Shown: positions 1-6,868 of the stretch, piece after piece | Layout: every line of letters starts with the position of its first letter | How positions within the stretch are numbered: position 1 is the stretch's first letter | Assembly: GCA_035626995.1 (NCBI GenBank) | Contig: DASPMP010000327.1 | Span: 1-6,868, forward strand | Source: DASPMP01 sp035626995 | GTDB taxonomy: Bacteria; Gemmatimonadota; Gemmatimonadetes; Gemmatimonadales; Gemmatimonadaceae | Reading direction: 5' to 3' | DNA length: 6,868 nt | Notes under the pieces: model-generated | The model's input: the letters and a program-made list of their open reading frames with translations, nothing else | Database searches by the model: none | Told to the model about the DNA's origin: nothing | Position numbers and translations under genes: made by a program

Positions 1-2195
<2,195 letters not shown>

Positions 2196-2239
2196 GGGGC
2201 GGAGTTACGCGCGCGCCGGTCGGCGCGTCGAATAACTGC

Positions 2240-2878
2240 ATGTCGCGCATTGCTTTGCTGGCCCTCGTCGCCGCCACTGCCTGCTCTCAGCGCTCGCCCT
2301 GGACGGTTGCGTCAGCGCCCGCGCCGTCAGCGCCTCGGGCCTCGACGGCCACGCAGCAGGCCAACCCCTCGCACGTTGCGCTGGCGACAGCCGCGTCGGT
2401 GCCATCCGGGGACGCACGCGCAATTGGGAATTTCGAGTTTCCCGTGGCTGGATATGACGGGCGACCACTGGCGGATAGCTTCGACGACGCGCGCGACGGT
2501 GGCGATCGCCGGCACAACGCCATCGACATCATGGCTGCGCGCGGGACTCCGGTCCTTTCTGTGCAGGATGGCCGCGTGCTCCGGCTCTCGAAGAGCTCGA
2601 AGGGTGGCATCACCGTGTACGCGACGGACCTCGACGAACGCTACGTGTTCTACTACGCACATCTCGACGGGTATCACCGGAATCTTTACGACGGCAAGGT
2701 ACTGCTGCGTGGGGACACGCTGGGCTATGTCGGGACCACGGGCAACGCACCCGAGAACGTGCCGCACCTGCATTTCCAGCTGATGCGAATGCCATCGGAC
2801 GGAAAGTACTGGAACGGGGAGCCCATCAATCCGTACCCATTTCTCCGCGCTGTCTCGTCGGCATCGAGGAATCAGTGA
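2240..2878 (+). CDS. M23 (LytM-type) metallopeptidase, probable lipoprotein
   Basis: This is a probable envelope peptidoglycan endopeptidase or LytM-type activator of cell-wall hydrolases, 212 residues long. The N-terminus MSRIALLALVAATAC is a short lipoprotein-like signal with the candidate lipidated cysteine at residue 15; the -3 residue is Ala rather than Leu, so the lipobox is slightly non-canonical. A low-complexity Ala/Ser/Pro linker (about 20-65) precedes the peptidase domain (about 67-200). The zinc and catalytic set is complete: H92 and D96 (HxxxD), H141 (YAHL) and H176/H178 (HLHF). That argues for an active enzyme rather than a degenerate LytM factor. The ATG at 2240 gives the signal peptide directly, but I see no good Shine-Dalgarno within 15 bases of it. 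It begins 44 bases after the kinase stop and its TGA overlaps the next gene. The cleaved bond cannot be told from sequence alone. Confidence 0.9.
   Translation: MSRIALLALVAATACSQRSPWTVASAPAPSAPRASTATQQANPSHVALATAASVPSGDARAIGNFEFPVAGYDGRPLADSFDDARDGGDRRHNAIDIMAARGTPVLSVQDGRVLRLSKSSKGGITVYATDLDERYVFYYAHLDGYHRNLYDGKVLLRGDTLGYVGTTGNAPENVPHLHFQLMRMPSDGKYWNGEPINPYPFLRAVSSASRNQ
2866..2870 (+). promoter_or_regulatory. Ribosome binding site for the yhbY-type gene
   Basis: GAGGA lies 4 bases before the GTG at 2875, inside the last codons of the M23 gene. It supports GTG as the start of the downstream gene, which is also where the family's N-terminal helix begins. The spacing is slightly short, and translation is probably helped by coupling through the 4-base GTGA overlap. 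Confidence 0.5.
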
Positions 2879-3159
2879 CGCTGACGTCGAAGGAACGCGC
2901 AGAGCTGCGTTCACAGGCACACCATCTTCAGGTGATGGTGCATGTGGGTCACCAGGGCGCCACGGACGCGGTGAAGCAGGCGTTGGACGAGGCGTTCACG
3001 ACGCGTGAGCTGGTGAAGGTGCAGTTTTCGAAGAACGCGGACGTCAAGGCGAAGGAAGCGGCCAACGAGCTCGCTGCTGCCGTTGACGCGGAAGTCGTCC
3101 AGGCGATCGGCCGGACGGTCACGCTGTACCGGTTCAATCCGGAGCTGAACAAGAAGTAA
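2875..3159 (+). CDS. yhbY: YhbY-type (CRM domain) ribosome assembly RNA-binding protein
   Basis: This is a small (94-residue) cytoplasmic RNA-binding protein of the CRS1-YhbY (CRM) family, whose bacterial members associate with pre-50S ribosomal particles and are thought to aid large-subunit assembly. The whole protein is one CRM domain: an N-terminal helix (LTSKERAELRSQAHHL), a strand, the GxxG RNA-binding loop as GHQG at residues 25-28, helix DAVKQALDEAF, the strand ELVKVQF, and the closing IGRTVTLYR strand near 78-86. The length matches the family. The GTG start overlaps the M23 stop as GTGA; internal ATGs would remove the first helix. Being coupled to a cell-wall peptidase gene is a positional link only. 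It converges on the hydroxylase large-subunit gene, with the repeat array between them. Confidence 0.92.
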   Translation: MTLTSKERAELRSQAHHLQVMVHVGHQGATDAVKQALDEAFTTRELVKVQFSKNADVKAKEAANELAAAVDAEVVQAIGRTVTLYRFNPELNKK

Positions 3160-3172
3160 AGCCCGGCTTAAC

Positions 3173-3244
3173 GGCTTGTCGGTTTGTCGGCTTGTCGGTT
3201 TGTCGGTTTGTCGACGAGCTGCCAAGCTGCCAAGCTGCCAAGCT
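3173..3244. repeat. Composite 8-bp tandem array with inverted halves at a convergent gene junction
   Basis: Nine 8-bp units lie in unbroken register. Units 1-5 (3173-3212) are GGYTTGTC, with Y either C or T. Unit 6 (3213-3220) is the transitional GACGAGCT. Units 7-9 (3221-3244) are exact copies of GCCAAGCT. Read on the other strand, the last three are AGCTTGGC, close to the first-half unit, so the array is an imperfect palindrome. In a plus-strand RNA, units 2-5 can pair with 9-6, counting G-U pairs, with a single T-C mismatch in each of the outer three unit pairs. It fills 72 of the 95 bases between the yhbY stop and the large-subunit stop. It may act as a terminator for one or both genes, but there is no T-tract. 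What I see is the array; the function is inferred. Confidence 0.9.
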
Positions 3245-3254
3245 GAAACGACCG

Positions 3255-5582
3255 TCACCCCGACAGGCTTTTCAACACCCGCCACGGCGTCAGCGGCAGC
3301 TCCAGCACCTCAACGCCGATGGCATTCGCAACGGCATTCGCGATCGCAGGTGCTACGCCGATGATCGGCGGCTCGGCCAGTCCCTTCGCGCCGGTGTGAT
3401 TGGCGACGACATCCACGCTATCCACGAAGAACGCGTCGATGACGGGCGTGTCAGCCAGCGTCGGCACCTTGTAGTCGTGCATCGTCGGATTGAGGGGCAA
3501 CCCAAGCGCGCGGTCGACGATGCGTTCCTCGAACAGTGCGAAGCCGATTCCCTGCAGGATGCCGCCTTCGAGCTGGCTCTGCGCCAGGCGAGGGTTGATG
3601 ATGCGACCGCTGTCGTGGGCCGCCACGAAACGCAGGACGTGAACTTGTCCGGTGTCCAGGTTGACCTCGATCTCGGCGAAGTGCGCCGCGAAGGCTGACA
3701 GCGCAGTCGATTTGGGATTCGGGCCGCGCATCCCCTGGCCGATGATCATGACGTCGCCAAGTTTCTCGCCGACCTGGGCAAATGTCATGGCGCGAGCGGG
3801 ATCGTCCGCGATGCGGACGATGCCCTGCGTCGCGACGAGCTTTTGTGGCTCGGTGTCGAGGAACTGCGCCGCGGCGTCGAAGAGCTTTTCGCGCGCCGCT
3901 TCAGCGGCCATGCGCACCGCAGGTCCTACGGATGCCGTGGTCTGCGAGCCCCACGAGTTGCCCGTATAAGGCAGCCGCTCAGTGTCCCCGAGCACCGTGC
4001 GAACTGTCGAGACGTCAGCGCCGAGCGTTTCGGCCGCGATCTGCGCGAAGACGGTGCGCGCGCCGGTGCCCAGGTCCTGCGATCCGGTGAGGACGTCGAC
4101 CGTGCCGTCGGGGTTGAGTCGCACTGTGGCGTAGGCGGGAGGTCCCCCGCCGGCACCCCAGCTGACTGAAGCCACACCAACGCCACGCCGAACGCGCGGA
4201 CCCGTGGCAGCTGCGTAGGTACGAACTGTCGTTGCTGGCTCGCGCGTTGCCGCGGCGCGCGCACCTGACCAATCGAAGCGCTGCGCGCCTTCGTCGTAGC
4301 ACCGGTCGAGGTTCTTGTCCGAGTAGCGACGATCTTTCTCCTGATCGCGGCTGGCATAGTTGCGGCGGCGGAGGTCGAGAGGATCCATTCCTAGCTCGCG
4401 CGCCACCGCATCCATGGTGCACTCGAGTCCAACCGCGCCTTCCACATGTCCAGGCGCGCGAAACGACGCCATCGCGCCCGTATGCGTATACGCGAACACT
4501 TCAGTCGTGCGGACGTTGGGACACGCGTAGAGCTCGTGATAGATCTTTCCCGGCCCCGCGAACCATCCGCTGACGCCCAGGGCGATCTCGGCGTGCAACT
4601 GAATGGCGGTGAGCGTCCCATCGCGCTTCGCGCCGATGGTCACGCGCTGGCTGGTCGCGGAACGATTCCCGGCGTCCGTCTGCTCTCCCTCTCGGTTGTA
4701 CACACAGCGAACAGGCGCACCCGTCTTCTTCGCGAGCGCGACCGCGATGTACGTGGACGCGTGCGCGCCGTTCTTCGCGCCGAAGCCACCACCCATATAG
4801 TCCTTGATGACCCGCACCTGGGTGAGCTTCAGGCCAAACGCCTCAGCGACATCACTGCGCGTATTGAAGATTCCCTGCGTCGACTCCCAGATGGTGACGT
4901 GATCGCCATTCCACTCGGCGACGGCACCATGCGGTTCCATCGCGGTGTGCAGCACGGATGGCGTGCGGAACTCGCGATGCACCACAACGTCAGCGTCCTG
5001 CAGCCCCGCGTCGACATCGCCGCGTTGTGTCACGCGCGGTGAATTCTTGCTCGCATTGCCCTTCGATCGTACGAGGGGAGCATCGACGGCTAACGCATCC
5101 TCGGCGGTCACGGCGTGCGGGGAGGTGTCCACGCGGACGATCGTTGCCCGAGCCGCCCGCTCCGCCGCGTTGGCGGTCTCGGCGCACACGGCCGCCAGCG
5201 GCTGGCCGGCGAAGCGGATGGTTTCGTCGAACAGCTGACCGCTGTCGTAGCGGATGTCGTCGACCTCCGCGCGCCCGAGCACAGCGCGCACACCAGCCAC
5301 TTCGAGCGCCGGGCCAAAGTCGATGCTCAATACGCGTCCGTGCGCGACCGGCGCTCGAATCACGGCCGTGTGCAGCATCCACGCGCGCTGGATGTCCGCG
5401 GTGAATACGGCGCGTCCAGTGACCTTCTCGAGCGCATCCATCCGCGGCACGCTCGTTCCAACGACATCGAGCCTGGTGTCCGCCGTCCAGGGTGCAGGAT
5501 CAAAGTCCGGGACCTCGACGACTTTCGTCTCTTCGCGTCCCTCGACTTCGACTTTGGTGACGACGAAACGCTTGTCAGCCAT
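3255..5582 (-). CDS. Xanthine dehydrogenase-family molybdopterin-binding large subunit
   Basis: This is the catalytic subunit of a molybdenum hydroxylase, which binds the molybdopterin cofactor and inserts oxygen from water into a substrate such as an N-heterocycle or aldehyde; the substrate is not readable here. Of 775 residues, about 54-160 form the a/b hammerhead domain and about 180-720 the two Moco-binding domains. Visible motifs are GGGFGAK (264-270), the SFRAPGH loop (373-379), SQDLGTGARTVFAQIAAE (501-518) and the conserved C-terminal GAKGLAEPP (731-739) with the presumed catalytic Glu737. The loop has Ala where form I CO dehydrogenases have the cysteine of AYRCSFR, so that activity is unlikely. 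There is no Tat signal, suggesting a cytoplasmic enzyme. The ATG at 5582 lies within the stop region of the small-subunit gene (8-bp overlap, ATGGCTGA), so the two are translationally coupled. No FAD subunit gene is in the window. Confidence 0.93.
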   Translation of the reverse strand: MADKRFVVTKVEVEGREETKVVEVPDFDPAPWTADTRLDVVGTSVPRMDALEKVTGRAVFTADIQRAWMLHTAVIRAPVAHGRVLSIDFGPALEVAGVRAVLGRAEVDDIRYDSGQLFDETIRFAGQPLAAVCAETANAAERAARATIVRVDTSPHAVTAEDALAVDAPLVRSKGNASKNSPRVTQRGDVDAGLQDADVVVHREFRTPSVLHTAMEPHGAVAEWNGDHVTIWESTQGIFNTRSDVAEAFGLKLTQVRVIKDYMGGGFGAKNGAHASTYIAVALAKKTGAPVRCVYNREGEQTDAGNRSATSQRVTIGAKRDGTLTAIQLHAEIALGVSGWFAGPGKIYHELYACPNVRTTEVFAYTHTGAMASFRAPGHVEGAVGLECTMDAVARELGMDPLDLRRRNYASRDQEKDRRYSDKNLDRCYDEGAQRFDWSGARAAATREPATTVRTYAAATGPRVRRGVGVASVSWGAGGGPPAYATVRLNPDGTVDVLTGSQDLGTGARTVFAQIAAETLGADVSTVRTVLGDTERLPYTGNSWGSQTTASVGPAVRMAAEAAREKLFDAAAQFLDTEPQKLVATQGIVRIADDPARAMTFAQVGEKLGDVMIIGQGMRGPNPKSTALSAFAAHFAEIEVNLDTGQVHVLRFVAAHDSGRIINPRLAQSQLEGGILQGIGFALFEERIVDRALGLPLNPTMHDYKVPTLADTPVIDAFFVDSVDVVANHTGAKGLAEPPIIGVAPAIANAVANAIGVEVLELPLTPWRVLKSLSG

Positions 5583-6084
5583 CCGTGCGATCCCGTGCCA
5601 CGTCCTTGATTGCCAGGACGATGTTCGGATATGTGCCGCAGCGACAAAGGTTGCCGCTCATCGCTGCACGAATGGCGTCGTCATCCGGTTGCAGCGTGCG
5701 GTGCAGCAGTGCCGCCGCGGCCATCAATTGGCCGGGGGTGCAATAACCGCACTGGACCGCGTCGCGGGCGATGAAGGCCTTTTGCAGCGGATGGAGTGCG
5801 TCGGCGCCGAGTCCTTCGACCGTGGTGACGACGGCACCGTCGCACGCGGCGGCGAGGGTGAGACAGGAGTACACGGCCTTGGGCTCTCGGCTATCGGGCC
5901 TCGGCTCTCGGCTCTCGGCTGTCGGTTTGTTCTCCTCCAGCAGGACCGTGCAGGCCCCGCATTCACCACGGCCGCAGGAGAACTTCGTTCCCGTCAGGCC
6001 CAGGCGGTCGCGCAGAAGCTCGAGCAGCGTCTCGTGTCCACGCGGCTCGATCTCGTGTGCATTGCCGTTGACGGTGATCTGCAT
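5575..6084 (-). CDS. [2Fe-2S] small subunit of molybdenum hydroxylase (CoxS/XdhC-like), with repeat-derived insertion
   Basis: This is the electron-transfer subunit that passes electrons from the molybdenum site through two [2Fe-2S] clusters. I start it at the ATG at 6084, giving 169 residues beginning MQITVNG, the usual start of the family. In-frame starts at 6102 (ATG) and 6138 (GTG) are possible, and none has a clear Shine-Dalgarno. The plant-type cluster ligands are C37, C42, C45 and C74; the second cluster has C112, C115, C147 and C149 (CGYC and CRC motifs). Family members usually have about 11 residues between the third and fourth ligands, but here there are 28. The extra stretch reads as two copies of a 7-residue pattern around SREP and is encoded by the heptamer array at 5882-5930. 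All eight cysteines remain, so function is probably kept. Its stop overlaps the large-subunit start. Confidence 0.92.
   Translation of the reverse strand: MQITVNGNAHEIEPRGHETLLELLRDRLGLTGTKFSCGRGECGACTVLLEENKPTAESREPRPDSREPKAVYSCLTLAAACDGAVVTTVEGLGADALHPLQKAFIARDAVQCGYCTPGQLMAAAALLHRTLQPDDDAIRAAMSGNLCRCGTYPNIVLAIKDVARDRTDG
5882..5930. repeat. 7-bp tandem array inside the [2Fe-2S] subunit gene
   Basis: Seven 7-bp units lie in register on the plus strand with consensus GGCTCTC. Three are exact, the others vary (GGCTATC, GGGCCTC, GGCTGTC), and the last is GGTTTGT. Because 21 bp equals three units and seven codons, the minus-strand protein shows a 7-residue repeat (ESREPRP, then DSREP). The final unit resembles the GGTTTGTC unit of the intergenic array at 3173-3244, linking the two. 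Unlike the intergenic arrays it has no inverted half. Its length (49 bp) accounts for almost all of the roughly 17 residues by which this loop exceeds the family norm. Confidence 0.85.
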
Positions 6085-6149
6085 GAATCCCGGGGATTTC
6101 ATTATCTTAGACCGTACGCCTTCCAGCCGCAGGAGCACAGAGGCACGAC
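6085..6149. promoter_or_regulatory. Divergent control region between the hydroxylase operon and ferredoxin gene
   Basis: This 65-base region separates the divergent starts at 6084 (-) and 6150 (+), so promoters for both genes should lie in or near it. A small dyad (AATCC at 6086-6090 and GGATT at 6094-6098) and an AT-richer patch (6096-6110, reading TAAGATAATGAAA on the minus strand, with a weak -10-like hexamer) stand out from the GC-rich surroundings. I find no convincing -35 element at the right spacing for either strand. If the hydroxylase small subunit really starts at 6102 or 6138, the region is shorter. Confidence 0.35.
6139..6143 (+). promoter_or_regulatory. Ribosome binding site for the ferredoxin gene
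   Basis: AGAGG is placed 6 bases before the ATG at 6150 and supports that start. A second purine-rich AGGAG at 6131-6135 is 14 bases away, too far to be the main site. Confidence 0.55.
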
Positions 6150-6416
6150 ATGCCCTACGTCATTACCGAAGCTTGCATCAACACCAAGGACCGCGCCTGC
6201 GTGGATGTGTGTCCGGTGGACTGCATATATGAAGGGCCGGATCAGTTGTACATCCATCCGGACGAATGCATCGATTGCGGCGCATGTGAGCCTGAATGCC
6301 CGGTGACCGCGATCTTTCCGGAAGAAGACGTGCCGGCGAACCTCAAGCAGTACATCGCGAAGAATCGTGATGTGTTCCAGTCGCCGGAGCCGCCGGGACG
6401 GCCGCAAAGAAGCTAG
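6150..6416 (+). CDS. fdxA: Seven-iron ferredoxin ([3Fe-4S][4Fe-4S])
   Basis: This is a small (88-residue) soluble electron carrier of the Azotobacter FdI / Thermus 7Fe ferredoxin class. Cysteines are at 9, 17, 21, 25, 40, 43, 46 and 50. Position 12, where an 8Fe ferredoxin would have the second ligand of CxxC, is Thr. By alignment with the known family, C9, C17 and C50 hold the [3Fe-4S] cluster; C21, C40, C43 and C46 hold the [4Fe-4S] cluster; and C25 is a free cysteine. The signature HPDECIDCGACEPECP is intact, and the chain ends shortly after the VPANLKQYI helix, so it lacks the long C-terminal extension of Azotobacter FdI and is close in size to the Thermus protein. It is divergent from the molybdenum hydroxylase operon and could serve it, but such ferredoxins are general electron carriers and the link is only positional. 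Confidence 0.94.
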   Translation: MPYVITEACINTKDRACVDVCPVDCIYEGPDQLYIHPDECIDCGACEPECPVTAIFPEEDVPANLKQYIAKNRDVFQSPEPPGRPQRS

Positions 6417-6423
6417 GAAGCCT

Positions 6424-6471
6424 GGCTTGTCAGCTTTGCAGCTTGTCAGCTTTTCGACAAGCCGACAAGCG
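6424..6471. repeat. Second 8-bp tandem array with inverted halves at a convergent gene junction
   Basis: Six 8-bp units lie in unbroken register: four forward units (6424-6455; consensus RGCTTGTC, two of them diverged in the last half) followed by two inverted units (6456-6471; GACAAGCC and GACAAGCG). The first forward unit, GGCTTGTC, is the same sequence as units 1 and 3 of the array at 3173-3244 and is the exact reverse complement of unit 5 here. Units 3-4 can pair with 6-5, with 7 exact pairs between units 3 and 6. The array starts 7 bases after the ferredoxin stop and ends at the base next to the methyltransferase stop codon. A role as a bidirectional terminator is plausible; only a short T4 run follows on the plus strand. 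Confidence 0.88.
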
Positions 6472-6868
6472 TCATTTTGTCATTCGGTGCTTGACGTAAA
6501 ACGCCACCGCCAGCGCCGCGTATTGCGCGAAGGTCGAGACCTCGCTGCGGAGTGCTTCGCCGAGGTCGTGCGGTCCGGTTGATTTCGTGGCCGGCGGACG
6601 GGGGAACCAGCGTGGCGTGCGTCCCTTGTACTGGACGTACTCGTCGCCGAAGATGGATTCCAGCACCCCCTCCTCGTACCGCACGATGAGCGAGTACTCG
6701 ACGGCGAAGAGGACGATTGCCACCGGGATGAACCACCAGACCCCAGACCCCACCACGAAACCGATCCAGATGAGGAAGTTTCCGACATAGAGCGGATTTC
6801 TCATCCAGGAAAACACCCCATAGGTCACGAGACGCTGCACGTTGCGCGAGCGACGTCGGGTGACGCTT
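6472..6868 (-). CDS. Isoprenylcysteine carboxyl methyltransferase / phospholipid methyltransferase-like membrane protein (5' partial)
   Basis: This is the C-terminal part of an integral-membrane SAM-dependent methyltransferase of the ICMT/PEMT fold. Bacterial members methylate lipids, isoprenoid or other small substrates, and the true substrate is unknown. The frame is open to the right edge, and the codons before the in-frame GTG at 6840 continue the usual N-Q-R-L-V-T lead-in, so that GTG is probably internal and the N-terminal membrane helices are outside the window. Numbered from 6840, the MRNPLYVGN motif is at 13-21. Two hydrophobic segments follow at about 20-38 and 38-53, then the YEE acidic motif (55-57) and FGDEYVQYKGRTPRWFP (64-80), all features of the SAM-binding C-terminal part. 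A tail of about 40 residues beyond the family core contains a further mildly hydrophobic stretch (104-115). It converges on the ferredoxin gene, with the array directly against its TGA. Confidence 0.88.
   Translation of the reverse strand, partial: SVTRRRSRNVQRLVTYGVFSWMRNPLYVGNFLIWIGFVVGSGVWWFIPVAIVLFAVEYSLIVRYEEGVLESIFGDEYVQYKGRTPRWFPRPPATKSTGPHDLGEALRSEVSTFAQYAALAVAFYVKHRMTK

Noticed and set aside
2212..2227. Perfect 6-bp inverted repeat (CGCGCC / GGCGCG, 4-base loop) between the kinase and M23 genes, a possible terminator.
   Set aside because: It is short, has no following T-tract, and such GC stems arise often by chance in this composition.
3173..3244. CRISPR array as an explanation of the repeats.
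   Set aside because: Units are 8 bp and directly adjacent with no spacers; no cas genes are present.
3176..3698. Plus-strand open frames starting in the octamer array at 3173-3244 and running into the large-subunit gene.
   Set aside because: Their N-termini are only the translated repeat (VCR/LVGL-type and AAKLPSCQ-type strings) and the remainder is antisense to a well-supported gene.
5570..5579. A GCTTGTCAGC match to the intergenic repeat unit at the overlap of the small and large subunit genes.
   Set aside because: It is a single copy that encodes the Ala-Asp-Lys start of the large subunit (and the stop of the small one); there is no tandem neighbour or register, so coincidence is the simpler reading.
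3255..5582. Large subunit as an aerobic (form I) carbon monoxide dehydrogenase.
   Set aside because: The active-site loop reads AMASFRAPG, lacking the AYRCSFR cysteine that binds copper in that enzyme, and no CoxM gene is nearby.
6068..6108. TTGACG (6068-6073) with TATCTT (6103-6108) as a promoter for the ferredoxin gene.
   Set aside because: The spacing between the hexamers is 29 bases, far beyond the usual 16-18.

Overview
The window is about 6.9 kb of GC-rich bacterial chromosome, coding on both strands with short intergenic gaps and no stretch over 300 bases without a gene. The mix of genes suggests a soil- or sediment-type lineage such as Gemmatimonadota or Acidobacteriota: a transmembrane Ser/Thr kinase with a TolB-like plus TPR sensor region, a molybdenum hydroxylase, and a Thermus/Azotobacter-type seven-iron ferredoxin. 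That placement is inference from gene style, not a marker-gene assignment.

Layout. Positions 1-2195 (+) hold the C-terminal three quarters or so of a Ser/Thr protein kinase; its N-lobe lies upstream of the window. Next, at 2240-2878 (+), is a probable lipoprotein with an intact M23 (LytM) peptidase domain. It overlaps by 4 bp a GTG-started YhbY-type RNA-binding protein (2875-3159, +). On the minus strand, 6084 down to 3255, is a two-gene molybdenum hydroxylase unit: a small [2Fe-2S] subunit followed, with an 8-bp overlap, by a molybdopterin-binding large subunit. No FAD subunit is present in the window. Divergent from it at 6150-6416 (+) is a seven-iron ferredoxin. The right edge (6472-6868, -) carries the C-terminal part of an ICMT/PEMT-like membrane methyltransferase, cut by the window end.

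The most unusual signal is a set of short tandem arrays. Both convergent gene junctions (3173-3244 and 6424-6471) are filled almost stop codon to stop codon by 8-bp units with core GGYTTGTC. In each, a forward block is followed, in strict 8-bp register, by a roughly inverted block, so each junction can fold back. A related 7-bp array (core GGCTCTC, ending in a GGTTTGT unit) lies inside the [2Fe-2S] subunit gene (5882-5930). There it adds about 17 in-frame residues between the third and fourth cysteine ligands of the plant-type cluster. Together these look like one repeat family that occupies convergent junctions and can also enter coding sequence without breaking it.

How the genes may work together. 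The small and large hydroxylase subunits should form one enzyme that hydroxylates an unknown (probably heterocyclic or aldehyde) substrate. Because the FAD subunit is absent nearby, the electron acceptor is unclear; the divergent ferredoxin is a possible but unproven partner. The kinase, M23 lipoprotein and YhbY genes are co-directional and closely spaced but have no obvious shared pathway.
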